A stretch of DNA of 64,000 bases. Source: Gordonia effusa NBRC 100432 (GTDB taxonomy: Bacteria > Actinomycetota > Actinomycetes > Mycobacteriales > Mycobacteriaceae). The stretch is taken from NCBI RefSeq assembly GCF_000241305.1, contig NZ_BAEH01000106.1:1-64000 (forward strand), given 5' to 3'. This document shows, piece by piece, positions 26,535-35,054 of this stretch; position 1 is the stretch's first letter; every line of letters begins with the position of its first letter. The notes under the pieces are model-generated. The model had not been told where the DNA came from and searched no databases. It was given only the letters and a program-made list of their open reading frames with translations. The position numbers and the translations under genes are program-made.

Positions 26535-27050
26535 ATGCGCAGGGTGCGAAACATCCCGGTTATCGCGGCGGCAGCACTGGTTGTCACGTTAAGTGCGTGC
26601 GGGTCCAACGTGGAGAACTCGCCTGAGACAATCCAGGTGACACAGAATTCCGCGACCTCGTCAAAGGCCGGCGACCCGACGGGAACACCTCCCGTGCCGA
26701 CCGCGGCGGAGCTGGAGAAGCAGATGCGCTCGGTCCTCAAGCGCGGCCTCCCCGACAAAGAGCGACTCGATCTGATCGAGGACGGCAACGCGTTCAAGTC
26801 CAACATTCCCGACCTGTTCAAGGCGATGGACGAGAATCCGGGCGCGAAATACGGAATCAAAGACCCCGTCGAGGAACAGGGTGACGGCACTCTCACCGCA
26901 ACATTCTGGCTCCAAAAGGACGGAACCGAAGCTTCCGAACGCACCGCTCAGGTCATCTTCATCGCACAGGATGGCAAATGGCGAGTCAGCAAGAATGACG
27001 TATGCGCCATTCTTCAGATGGCCGATTACAAGTCCAAGGCCTGCGAATAA
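26535..27050 (+). CDS. MTB12-like lipoprotein
   Basis: 171 residues. Lipoprotein signal with LSAC (Cys22) and a Ser/Thr linker, then VPTAAELEKQM...LKRGLP...LIEDGN and a C-terminal VIFIAQDGKWRVSKNDVCAILQMA. These match the layout of the low-molecular-weight antigen MTB12/CFP-2 domain (VPTAAQL ... GGWMLSR). It is a small surface-exposed domain of unknown function. The MmpL gene follows 22 bases later on the same transcript, suggesting a periplasmic partner. Operator site 7 lies upstream. Confidence 0.7.
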   Translation: MRRVRNIPVIAAAALVVTLSACGSNVENSPETIQVTQNSATSSKAGDPTGTPPVPTAAELEKQMRSVLKRGLPDKERLDLIEDGNAFKSNIPDLFKAMDENPGAKYGIKDPVEEQGDGTLTATFWLQKDGTEASERTAQVIFIAQDGKWRVSKNDVCAILQMADYKSKACE

Positions 27051-27072
27051 ATAAGGAGCGGTGACGCGTTAA

Positions 27073-29241
27073 ATGTTCGCCAAGATAGGCCGAAGGGCGT
27101 ACGACTTCCGATTCATCGTAATTGTGGTGTTCGTCCTGGCAATGGGGGGTCTTGGCCTCTACGGCAAAGACTATACGCAGCACCTGAGTCAGGAAGGGTG
27201 GTTCGACGACACAAGTCAATCAGTTGCGGGTTCAGAGCTTACCGACAGCACATTTGGGCGCGATACCGATGCCGACGTTATCGCGCTCTATACCGCACCC
27301 GAGGGTAAGTCGGTCAACGACCCAGAAATAGCCGCACGCGGTAAAGCGCTCTACTCAAGCCTGGTCAAGGACAATCCAACCACCGTCAAGAGATCGGATA
27401 GCTACTGGGACAGCAGTTTCGCAGCGAAACGGTTATCGCATGGCGATAGACAGGTCTACGCCAGCATCGGCCTGCAAGGTGACGGTGGAACCGAAACGCT
27501 GAAGTATTACGATGAAATCAAGGATAAGCTCGCCATTGATGGCCTGCAATTGCAAATCGCGGGCCTAATCCCCGTCGCCGACGCTATGCAGTCGGGAATG
27601 GACGAAGACGTCAAGCGAATGGAAATCATCGCGCTGCCCCTGGTGGCGTTGCTGCTTTTCATCGTCTTCGGCGGTGCAGTGGCAGCCTCCTTGCCTGTGC
27701 TCATTGGTGGGCTCAGCATTCTCGGTTCTACCGGCATCGTGCGTATGATCATGCATTTCACCGACGTGAATGTCTTCGCAAGTTCAGTGATCACGCTAAT
27801 CGGCCTCGGGCTCGCGATCGATTACGGATTGTTTACCGTCAGTCGTTTCAGAGAAGAGATAGCCGAGGGCGCGTCTACCGCGGATGCTGTTCGGGTGACA
27901 GTTGCAACGGCAGGCAGAACCATCGTGTTCTCGGCCACAATTATCGTCGCGTGCCTCGGCGGGTTGCTCATCTTCCCGCAAGGGTTCTTGAAGTCAGTGG
28001 CCTACGGCGCGATCGCTACCGTAGTTCTCGCCGCGATTCTTTCGATCACCGTACTGCCCGCGATTCTCGGAATCCTCGGGGCCAAGGTCGATAGCCTCGG
28101 CTTCAAGTGGCTGCGTAGGACAAAGACGGCAGAAGAGATCGATGCGGGCCTGTGGTCACGTCTGGCCAATTGGTCGATGAAACGTCCAGTACTGGTCGCC
28201 GTGCCGATCATCCTGGTCCTCGCAGGTCTGATCATTCCGTTCTTCAACGTCCAGTTCGGCGGCTTGAGCGAAAAGTACCTCGCACCAGACAATCCGGCGC
28301 GAGTGGCGCAAGAGAAATACGATGCGCTGTTCCCTGGAGAGCGTACCGAGCCGTTGAAGTTGGTCGTGGTGGGAACCAGTGACAATAAGGTCGTCACCGC
28401 GATCCGGCGGGCTGCGAGTTTCGAGCCTGGACACGAGCAAGATCGGCAGCTCCGGACCGGGCTCGCCGCCGAGTTCAAGGTAGCGAAGACACAGCCGGAG
28501 AAAGGCGTGACACTCTTCACCGCGGGGTTGAAGAATCGAGAAGACCCGACCTCGGTTGACGCTGTTCTCAAGGGTCTGCGCAAGCTGGCCCCGCCGGACG
28601 GAGTGCAAATCCTGATCGCTGGAACTCCCGCACTCGAACGCGACAGCATCAACGGCCTCATCGATCGGCTGCCGCTACTGCTCGTAATCCTGGGCGTGGC
28701 ATCGTTCATTCTGATGTTCCTCGCGTTCGGGTCGTTCGTGCTGCCGATCAAGGCAATATTGATCAGCATTCTGAGTTTGACCGCCACGCTGGGCGTGATT
28801 ACGTGGATCTTCTATGACGGACACGGAGCAGATCTCCTCAATTTCACTCCGTCGCCGTTGATGTTCGCGGTGTTGATCATAATCGTGACGATCGTTTTCG
28901 GGCTATCCACCGACTACGAGATATTCCTGATGTCACGAATGGCCGAGAGACGAAGAGCGGGTTATGACACCCCCGAGTGTATTCGGTACGGAATCGCCCA
29001 CACAGGTGGAATCATTACGGCTGCCGCATTGATTCTCATCGTCGTGACCGGTGCGTTCGGTTTGTCCAATATCGTGATGATGAAATACATCGCATATGGA
29101 ATGATCGCCGCATTGATTCTCGATGCCACCATCATCCGAATGATGCTGGTCCCCGCGGTGATGCGAATTCTCGGCGACTGGTGCTGGTGGTCGCCGAAAT
29201 GGGCTAAGAAAGTGTACGCAAAAGTCGGACTCGAGGAGTAG
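27073..29241 (+). CDS. MmpL-family RND lipid transporter
   Basis: 722-residue MMPL transporter with the 1+5 / 1+5 helix layout: TM1 about 15-33, a periplasmic loop to 180, TM2-6 about 185-345, TM7 about 372-392, a second loop to 525, and TM8-12 to the end. The proton-relay pairs lie in GLAIDYGLF and GLSTDYEIF. It has no long cytoplasmic C-terminal tail, unlike MmpL3. It exports lipids or glycolipids driven by protons. Lying divergent from an Mce importer with matching operators, it suggests co-ordinated import and export of envelope lipids. There is no MmpS; a 46-residue membrane peptide follows instead. Confidence 0.92.
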   Translation: MFAKIGRRAYDFRFIVIVVFVLAMGGLGLYGKDYTQHLSQEGWFDDTSQSVAGSELTDSTFGRDTDADVIALYTAPEGKSVNDPEIAARGKALYSSLVKDNPTTVKRSDSYWDSSFAAKRLSHGDRQVYASIGLQGDGGTETLKYYDEIKDKLAIDGLQLQIAGLIPVADAMQSGMDEDVKRMEIIALPLVALLLFIVFGGAVAASLPVLIGGLSILGSTGIVRMIMHFTDVNVFASSVITLIGLGLAIDYGLFTVSRFREEIAEGASTADAVRVTVATAGRTIVFSATIIVACLGGLLIFPQGFLKSVAYGAIATVVLAAILSITVLPAILGILGAKVDSLGFKWLRRTKTAEEIDAGLWSRLANWSMKRPVLVAVPIILVLAGLIIPFFNVQFGGLSEKYLAPDNPARVAQEKYDALFPGERTEPLKLVVVGTSDNKVVTAIRRAASFEPGHEQDRQLRTGLAAEFKVAKTQPEKGVTLFTAGLKNREDPTSVDAVLKGLRKLAPPDGVQILIAGTPALERDSINGLIDRLPLLLVILGVASFILMFLAFGSFVLPIKAILISILSLTATLGVITWIFYDGHGADLLNFTPSPLMFAVLIIIVTIVFGLSTDYEIFLMSRMAERRRAGYDTPECIRYGIAHTGGIITAAALILIVVTGAFGLSNIVMMKYIAYGMIAALILDATIIRMMLVPAVMRILGDWCWWSPKWAKKVYAKVGLEE

Positions 29242-29246
29242 CTGTG

Positions 29247-29387
29247 ATGGAGCCATGGGGCGTGGACGATCGATCCGCGATCGAACCGGAGGCAGAGCCA
29301 CCGACACGTGGCGGCTTAGTAATTGTGTCGCTATTCGCGGTACTAATTGTTGCTGCGCTTACCACCATGGTGACGCTCTGTTTGTAG
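29247..29387 (+). CDS. 46-residue single-pass membrane microprotein
   Basis: Starts ATG 29247 with GAGGAG eight bases upstream, five bases after the MmpL stop. An acidic N-terminus (MEPWGVDD and on) is followed by a transmembrane helix of about 22 residues (LVIVSLFAVLIVAALTT) and ends TLCL. Co-translation with MmpL and the membrane helix suggest a small transporter subunit or regulator, but it is not recognisably MmpS. The coding call rests on the ribosome site, spacing and the clear helix. The stop lies in an 8-bp inverted repeat (29377-29384 with 29405-29412). Confidence 0.6.
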   Translation: MEPWGVDDRSAIEPEAEPPTRGGLVIVSLFAVLIVAALTTMVTLCL

Positions 29388-29428
29388 TAGCGTAGGCAGG
29401 CAAACAAACAGAATCGGGGGTTCTGAAA

Positions 29429-30640
29429 ATGCCTACACACGCAATACTTCGGCGATGCTCCATTGTCGCAATCGCAATATCGGTGGCGCTAGTTCATTTC
29501 ACGTCACCGGCCTCCGCCCAGACCCGACCAGATTGGTCGGGTCTGGACGCGAGGAATTATCATGATTCCATTCCGGCCGGCGGCACTTTAATCAAACAAG
29601 TGCCGCTCGACGCCGAGCTGTCACTCCCAGCCGCAAGCGCAGCCTACCGCCTGCTGTACTCCACGAAGAATCAACGCGGGCCCGCGGTCAGCACCGCCGC
29701 GCTGTTCTTACCAAAGGGCGAACCTCCCGCCGGAGGATGGCCGATCATCGCCTGGGCGCACGGCACCGTCGGACTTGGCGACAACTGCACGCCGTCGGCA
29801 CAGCCGGTCAACGAACGCCAGGTCTTCTACTTCTCCCATTGGCTCAAGCGCGGCTACGCGGTCCTCGGCACCGACTACGCCGGCCTGGGCACCCCGGGAC
29901 TAATGAGCTATCTGAACGGCAGGGTCGAAGCGCATAACCTCGTCGACTCCGTCAAAGCATCGCAGCAGATGAACCTGCCACTCTCGCGTAAGTGGGCTTT
30001 GGTCGGTCAGTCACAGGGTGCCGGAGCCGCAATGAACGGTGCCCGATACGCGACTGAATTCGGTCCGGAGCTGGACTATCGAGGCGTCGTCGCAACCGGC
30101 ACGCCGGCGAATGTTGAACTGTTCCTCCTTTTCGGCGCCCCGTTTGTGCCGCCAATCCCGGTCACTAAAGCGTTGACGGCATACCTGATCTACATCATTG
30201 CCGGCTTCCGAGATGCCCGACCAGATCTACGAGTCAACAGCATCCTCAGTCCGCTCGGGCTGCGGCTGGCCGACAAGGCCGAGAAGATGTGCCTGTCCGA
30301 CTTCGAAGACTACTTGGCCGGCAACGGCATCCTGTCCGGGTTTCTGGCCGCCCACAGCCTCGGCTCCCTGTTCAGCTGGCCGGTCATCACCCTTCCGAAC
30401 ATTTACGGGGCGTTGCGTGACTATATGCGGACGCCTGGCGAGGGCTACAACCGTCCGATCTTCCTCGGCCACGGGCTTTTCGATATCGACGTACCTATAA
30501 CTCTGCCAGCGTCGCTGGTCGCCGAACTTACGCTGCACCGACAACCATTCCAACTGCACCTTTACGCCTCAGACCACCGAGGGACGGTCTACCAGGCGGC
30601 CAACGATGCAGCGGTGTTCATGAAGGCGATTATGCGGTAG
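29429..30640 (+). CDS. Secreted lipase (LIP family)
   Basis: 403 residues. Sec signal peptide with hydrophobic core about 11-25 and cleavage after ASA (residue 30). The alpha/beta hydrolase domain has AWAHGTVGL, the nucleophile GQSQG, and FDIDVP and SDHRG for the Asp/His. It is a paralogue of the lipase at 1331-2557 but exported, so it may release fatty acids or alcohols from extracellular esters for the nearby Mce importer. GGGGG lies eight bases before the start. No operator palindrome was found upstream. Confidence 0.88.
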   Translation: MPTHAILRRCSIVAIAISVALVHFTSPASAQTRPDWSGLDARNYHDSIPAGGTLIKQVPLDAELSLPAASAAYRLLYSTKNQRGPAVSTAALFLPKGEPPAGGWPIIAWAHGTVGLGDNCTPSAQPVNERQVFYFSHWLKRGYAVLGTDYAGLGTPGLMSYLNGRVEAHNLVDSVKASQQMNLPLSRKWALVGQSQGAGAAMNGARYATEFGPELDYRGVVATGTPANVELFLLFGAPFVPPIPVTKALTAYLIYIIAGFRDARPDLRVNSILSPLGLRLADKAEKMCLSDFEDYLAGNGILSGFLAAHSLGSLFSWPVITLPNIYGALRDYMRTPGEGYNRPIFLGHGLFDIDVPITLPASLVAELTLHRQPFQLHLYASDHRGTVYQAANDAAVFMKAIMR

Positions 30641-30697
30641 CCGACAGAGTCGCGAGAACGTCTGCACTACGGCTACGCACCAGGCTCTTTAGCACGC

Positions 30698-30732
30698 TAT
30701 AATCCCTTCGAGATACGAAATCTCAAGGGATT
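30698..30732 (+). promoter_or_regulatory. Consensus -10 fused to an inverted repeat before the third AarF gene
   Basis: TATAAT (30698-30703) overlaps the left arm of a 13-bp inverted repeat with a single-C bulge (30701-30714 with 30720-30732, loop acgaa). It could be a repressor site on the promoter or a 5'-leader hairpin. No clear -35 was found. Confidence 0.5.
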
Positions 30733-30751
30733 TAGCGTTAGGAAGTTCCCG

Positions 30752-32119
30752 GTGGTTAAGCACACGCCAGGCCAAAAACAGCTTCGACACGGGAAATACT
30801 CTCGCTCGGCAAAACTCGCGACATTGCCCGCGTCCTACGCGGGGCGCAGACTGGCGGGCGTGGGCCGGGTTGTCCTCGGACGCTCACGCGAGGAAGTGGC
30901 ACGCGACATCGAGATGCGCACCGCTCAACACTTCTTCGACGTACTCGGCGAACTCAAGGGCGGTGCTCTCAAGCTCGCGCAGATCTTGGCAGCGGTGTAC
31001 CCCGCGTTATTCGACGATCTGGGCTCCGACTATCGCGACGCCCTTGATCGACTTCTCGCGTCGGCTCCGCCGATGCTGCCCGGTGCCGTCCACGGGGTGC
31101 TCGCCGGGGACCTCGGCGTTGATTGGCGCGACAATTTCCGCAGTTTCGATGACCGGCGAGCCGCCGCCGCATCTATCGGTCAGGTCCATCACGCGATCTG
31201 GCATGACGGCCGAGAGGTGGCGGTCAAGGTCCAGTACCCCGGTATCCGGGGAGTGATCGAAGACGACCTGACTGCAATTCGACGACTATCCGCCCTGATG
31301 TACGCGGTCTTCCCCAATACCGATCCTGCGGCGATTATCGACGAGTTATCCGCCTGTGTTCGCGAAGAACTCGACTATGCCCGCGAGGCCGAGAACCAGC
31401 GAGCTTTCGCGCACGCTTACCGCGACGACCCGGATTTCCTTGTGCCGCAGGTCGTTGCGCAATACGAGAACACCTTGATAACCGAATGGCTCGACGGGAC
31501 TCCGCTGAATCACACGATTCGGCACAGCACTCAGATCGAACGCGACCGGGTGGGAGTCCAGCTCGTGAGGTTCAGTTTTTCCGGACCTCAGCGGTGCGGC
31601 CTGCTTTACGCAGACCCCCACCCGGCGAACTTCCTGGTGACATCTGACGGGCGCCTCGGCGTCATCGACTTCGGTGCCTGCGCGCGACTGTCGGATGAAA
31701 GCATGGCGATGCTTCACGACTTGTCACTGTTCATCGACGGAACCGACCCGGCAGCACTCGAGTCACGACTCCGCGAATATCGAATCATCCTGTCGGACAC
31801 CGACATTGATGAAATCGCCGATAAACTCAAGACGGTATTCGAGCCACTCGCCAGCGACTCATTCACCTACACGAACGACTGGCTTCGTGGACAGGCCAAA
31901 GTCTTCGCATCGCCTCAATTGGACAATGTCGTCCGACAACTGGCACTGCCACCCGAACTCGCTGTCGGCCTACGCGTCGCGATGGCATGCGCCGGGCTCA
32001 TCTGCCAGTTGAATGCTCATGGGCACTTCCGCGATGAGATCGACCATCTCCTCCCCGGCTTCAACGCGGCTTTCTCAGCACGGACCGCGGTCGAGCCTGA
32101 CCGGGGTCAAGTCAGTTGA
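30752..32119 (+). CDS. AarF/ABC1/UbiB-family kinase-like protein (paralogue 3)
   Basis: 455 residues. AAASIGQVH, VAVKVQYPG, IDFGAC and the catalytic-loop region ADPHPANF are present. The normally invariant KxGQ is KLAQ (residues 74-77), and the DPHPGN Gly is Ala. KxGQ occupies the active site in ABC1 proteins, so this copy may have altered activity. The start is GTG with AGGAAG at good spacing. Its 3' end overlaps the convergent hydrolase by eight bases. It is the only paralogue of the three with a changed KxGQ. Confidence 0.87.
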   Translation: MVKHTPGQKQLRHGKYSRSAKLATLPASYAGRRLAGVGRVVLGRSREEVARDIEMRTAQHFFDVLGELKGGALKLAQILAAVYPALFDDLGSDYRDALDRLLASAPPMLPGAVHGVLAGDLGVDWRDNFRSFDDRRAAAASIGQVHHAIWHDGREVAVKVQYPGIRGVIEDDLTAIRRLSALMYAVFPNTDPAAIIDELSACVREELDYAREAENQRAFAHAYRDDPDFLVPQVVAQYENTLITEWLDGTPLNHTIRHSTQIERDRVGVQLVRFSFSGPQRCGLLYADPHPANFLVTSDGRLGVIDFGACARLSDESMAMLHDLSLFIDGTDPAALESRLREYRIILSDTDIDEIADKLKTVFEPLASDSFTYTNDWLRGQAKVFASPQLDNVVRQLALPPELAVGLRVAMACAGLICQLNAHGHFRDEIDHLLPGFNAAFSARTAVEPDRGQVS

Positions 32120-33188
32120 CGCTGGCCGTGTCACTCTTCTCTGCCGGTTCGTCGTCGAAGTATTCGACGTAATTGGCGCTACGCAGCACCTCTTTGTTGA
32201 ACGCACCGATTTCGCGAACCGCCGCACGCGCGTCGGACAAGATGTCTGACCCCGCCTGATGCACATGGATCGCGCGATCCCAGATCTGGAACTGCATCGG
32301 CGCACCGGCCTCGCCGTAGCGCTTCGCCACCTGCTCGGCATCCGGCAGGAAGACCTCGGTAGATCCGACCTGGATCAGAGCCGGGGGCATACCGGTGCAG
32401 TCGTGGTTCACCGACGACCACATCGGGTCCAACTCGCCATCGATGAGATACCCCTGCCTGCTCAGGAACTCGAACACACTGGCCGGCAGAATCGGGTCCC
32501 GTCGAACATTGGGATGAGCGTTTCGGATCTTCCAGTCGAGGTCGGCCCACGGCGAGATCGAGACGATCCCACCCGGCACTGGCAACCCTTCTTCTTTCGC
32601 GGCCAATGCCACCCGGAATACCAAGCCACCGCCGGCGGAGTCACCGGCGAAAACCACCCGCTTCGGGTCGAACCCAAGGTTCAACAGATGCCGATATGCC
32701 TCAACTCCGTCAGCAAGAGTCTCGACGAAATGATGCGGCAACTGTCGATAGTCGACGTTGAACACCGGCATTTCGCTGGCTTTGCCGATCTTGGCGACGA
32801 GCCGTCGGTGCGTATTCAGTCCGCATGAGGCAAAACCGCCACCGTGGAAGTAAAGAATTGCCGAATCCCGGCGCTCCAGCGGATCTCCCTGCTGCTTATT
32901 CCACACCCACTCAGCCCGGAAGCGCCCGAAATCAGTCAGCCGACGTCGAGTGCCCCGCGGCGGCACGAGGAGGGCGGCTGGCGCGTCGGTCGTGCTCGAG
33001 ATCGCGAATAGCGCTTTGGGAAACAGCCCGTATTTACCCAGTGTGATTCCGGTCTTGGCGAGGAGATCAAGGACCGGAAGTGCGGTCCTCGGACCGAACA
33101 CATTGGCCAACTTGGTAAGAACGCTTGCGCGGTTTACCTCCTCGACCTGCACCGACGACCCGAATACCGCTGTTCCAACCTGCTTCAT
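32112..33188 (-). CDS. HSL-family (LipR-like) alpha/beta hydrolase
   Basis: 358 residues of the hormone-sensitive-lipase family (alpha/beta hydrolase fold-3). HGGGF oxyanion motif at 115-119, nucleophile GDSAGG (Ser184) and a C-terminal AIHVHQAG fitting the catalytic His. It acts on short acyl or acetyl esters, including lactone/ester products of Baeyer-Villiger oxidation. GGAGG lies five bases before the ATG. It is divergent from the FMO with one shared operator (33203-33215). In M. tuberculosis the mymA FMO also neighbours a LipR hydrolase, a comparison from memory. Confidence 0.88.
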   Translation of the reverse strand: MKQVGTAVFGSSVQVEEVNRASVLTKLANVFGPRTALPVLDLLAKTGITLGKYGLFPKALFAISSTTDAPAALLVPPRGTRRRLTDFGRFRAEWVWNKQQGDPLERRDSAILYFHGGGFASCGLNTHRRLVAKIGKASEMPVFNVDYRQLPHHFVETLADGVEAYRHLLNLGFDPKRVVFAGDSAGGGLVFRVALAAKEEGLPVPGGIVSISPWADLDWKIRNAHPNVRRDPILPASVFEFLSRQGYLIDGELDPMWSSVNHDCTGMPPALIQVGSTEVFLPDAEQVAKRYGEAGAPMQFQIWDRAIHVHQAGSDILSDARAAVREIGAFNKEVLRSANYVEYFDDEPAEKSDTASVN

Positions 33189-33202
33189 TGCATCCTCCGC
33201 TT

Positions 33203-33215
33203 CTGTCTGGGACAG
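33203..33215. promoter_or_regulatory. CTGTCTSAGACAG operator, site 8
   Basis: CTGTCTGGGACAG, 12 of 13, in the 68-base divergent gap between the hydrolase and the FMO. TATAAC (33216-33221) for the FMO abuts the site, and TATACT on the other strand overlaps it, so one site could control both promoters. Confidence 0.8.
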
Positions 33216-33256
33216 TATAACTGTAACTCAGAAAACGCCACGCGCGGAGGGATAAC

Positions 33257-34918
33257 ATGACAACGACGGTCAACGATAAGAAACGCCCGACCCCGAAGGA
33301 CGCACCAGGTGGCGATCCGCAGGGCCCGGCAGCCCCTGACTATCAGGTGGCCATCATCGGAGCGGGGCCTGGCGGCATCGCTACCGGGGTGAAGCTCAGC
33401 AAAGCGGGGATCAACGACTACGTGATCATCGAGCGATCGGACAACTTCGGCGGTAGCTGGCAGTTGAACCAGTATCCGGGGATCGCGGTCGACATTCCAG
33501 GTGTCGCTTACCAGTTCGGCTTCGCGCGTAAGCATGACTGGTCGCGGCTATTTCCCTTTGGCCCGGAGGTCAAGCAGTACCACCAAGACGTCGCGCGCGA
33601 ATACGGGTTGTATGAGCACGCCATGTTCAACACAGATGTAGAGCGGGAAATCTGGGACGACGCGGGACACTACTGGAAGCTACATACTTCGTCCGGCAAG
33701 GTTGTCACCGCTCGCTTCGTTATCAGCGCGGTTGGCGCGTTCGTCCGGCCCAAGGCTGAGAATATCCCCGGAGTTTCCAAATTCAAGGGAAAGATTCAGC
33801 GCCCGACGAGCTGGGACTACTCGTGGGATCTCACCGGGAAAAAGGTCGCCGTCATCGGTACCGGTGCCAGCGCGGTCCAGATCATTCCGGCCATCGCCAA
33901 AGACGTTGGCAGCCTTTCGGTATTCCAGCGGACCCCCGTGTGGTGCGCACCAATCAAGCCCGACGGTCCGATGCCCAAGGCAGCGCAAGGTGTCTTGAAG
34001 ATTCCAGGCTTGGTCGGGGCCGGTGAAAGCGTGGCGCTCGTCGTCATCGACCTTGCGCTTCGCGCGGCGGTATCGGTACCTCTCGCGATCGTGAAGCCAG
34101 TTCTGACGGCCTTTGACAAGGTAGCGATCAAGGGATACGCCGCATTCCTGAAGTTGTTTATTCGCGACGCTGAGACCGCCAAGAAGCTGACTCCGAATTA
34201 CGGCGTCATCGCCAAGCGTCCGACGATGTCCAACGGATACCTGCAGGCGTTCAACCGCAGCAACGTCTCTTTGATTACCGACCCCATCGAGACGGTCACC
34301 GCCAAAGGCATCAAGACGCGCGATGGCGTCGAGCATGACTTCGACATGATTGTCCTGGCTACCGGCTACGACGTCTTCTCCGATCCCGAGACCTACCTCA
34401 CGGGGTCGATCGTCGGCCGTGAGGGATTCGACCTCGGCGAGTTCTACACCAAGGAGGGGATGCAGGCATACCAGAGCGCGTCGGTGCATGGCATTCCAAA
34501 CCGGTGGATGCTCGTTGGCCCTTACTCGTGGACCGGCAGCGGATGGCACGCATTCGTCGAAATGACGGCCGATCATGCCATTCGTGCGATCACCGAGGCA
34601 AAGCGCCGAGATGCCACGTTGGTCGAAGTTCATCGCGCGGCGGCGGACGCGTACCACAAGAAGATTCTGCACAACAACCGTGCGATCAACTTCTACCTGG
34701 CAGATCTGAACGCGCACGTGCCCACGTACTACCGGAACTCGCACGGTCATAGCACCTACATCCGCCCGTCGGGCTTCTTCGAAGCCAGCCGGGGCAACCG
34801 GAAGTTCCCGTACAGCGATTACAGCTGGGAAAAGGTCCCAGCCAAGGCTGCCGCTCCAAAAGACAGCGGCAAAGCCGCTGGAGCAGCGCCGGCGTTGAGC
34901 CAGGTCAGCGCGAAGTAG
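33257..34918 (+). CDS. Flavin-containing monooxygenase with altered Baeyer-Villiger fingerprint
   Basis: 553-residue FAD/NADPH monooxygenase. FAD motif GAGPGG at 35-40, GGSWQLNQYPG near 65-75, fingerprint region 176-187, NADPH motif GTGASA at 201-206, and ATGYD near 372. In the fingerprint the usual His is Arg (F176-x-G178-xxx-R182-xxx-W186-D187). The C-terminus is Ala/Lys-rich. It is a paralogue of the partial FMO at the window start, which keeps the His. GGAGGG lies six bases before the ATG, and operator site 8 is immediately upstream. Substrate unknown. Confidence 0.92.
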   Translation: MTTTVNDKKRPTPKDAPGGDPQGPAAPDYQVAIIGAGPGGIATGVKLSKAGINDYVIIERSDNFGGSWQLNQYPGIAVDIPGVAYQFGFARKHDWSRLFPFGPEVKQYHQDVAREYGLYEHAMFNTDVEREIWDDAGHYWKLHTSSGKVVTARFVISAVGAFVRPKAENIPGVSKFKGKIQRPTSWDYSWDLTGKKVAVIGTGASAVQIIPAIAKDVGSLSVFQRTPVWCAPIKPDGPMPKAAQGVLKIPGLVGAGESVALVVIDLALRAAVSVPLAIVKPVLTAFDKVAIKGYAAFLKLFIRDAETAKKLTPNYGVIAKRPTMSNGYLQAFNRSNVSLITDPIETVTAKGIKTRDGVEHDFDMIVLATGYDVFSDPETYLTGSIVGREGFDLGEFYTKEGMQAYQSASVHGIPNRWMLVGPYSWTGSGWHAFVEMTADHAIRAITEAKRRDATLVEVHRAAADAYHKKILHNNRAINFYLADLNAHVPTYYRNSHGHSTYIRPSGFFEASRGNRKFPYSDYSWEKVPAKAAAPKDSGKAAGAAPALSQVSAK

Positions 34919-34934
34919 AATTCGTCAAAACCAA

Positions 34935-34964
34935 ACCGCCTCGGTCCTGATGGGCCGAGGCGGT
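34935..34964 (+). terminator. Terminator of the FMO gene
   Basis: A 13-bp stem (34935-34947 with 34952-34964) with one wobble pair, loop tgat, then cttgtgttg. Confidence 0.75.
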
Positions 34965-34999
34965 CTTGTGTTGTGGGCCGCATACGCAGAGAAACAAAA

Positions 35000-35032
35000 C
35001 GCCCGGGAGCATCCTAAGGATGCTCCCGGGCG
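35000..35032 (-). terminator. Terminator of the GntR gene
   Basis: A near-perfect palindrome with 16-base arms (35000-35015 with 35017-35032). On the minus strand it is followed by TTTTGTTT, 23 bases after the regulator's stop. Confidence 0.85.
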
Positions 35033-35054
35033 TCGAAGATGTCTTCCAGACTGG

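Noticed and set aside
29377-29412. TCTGTTTG/CAAACAGA repeat as an eleventh operator of the regulon
   Set aside because: The arms share only part of the consensus and the spacing is 20 bases rather than a compact palindrome.
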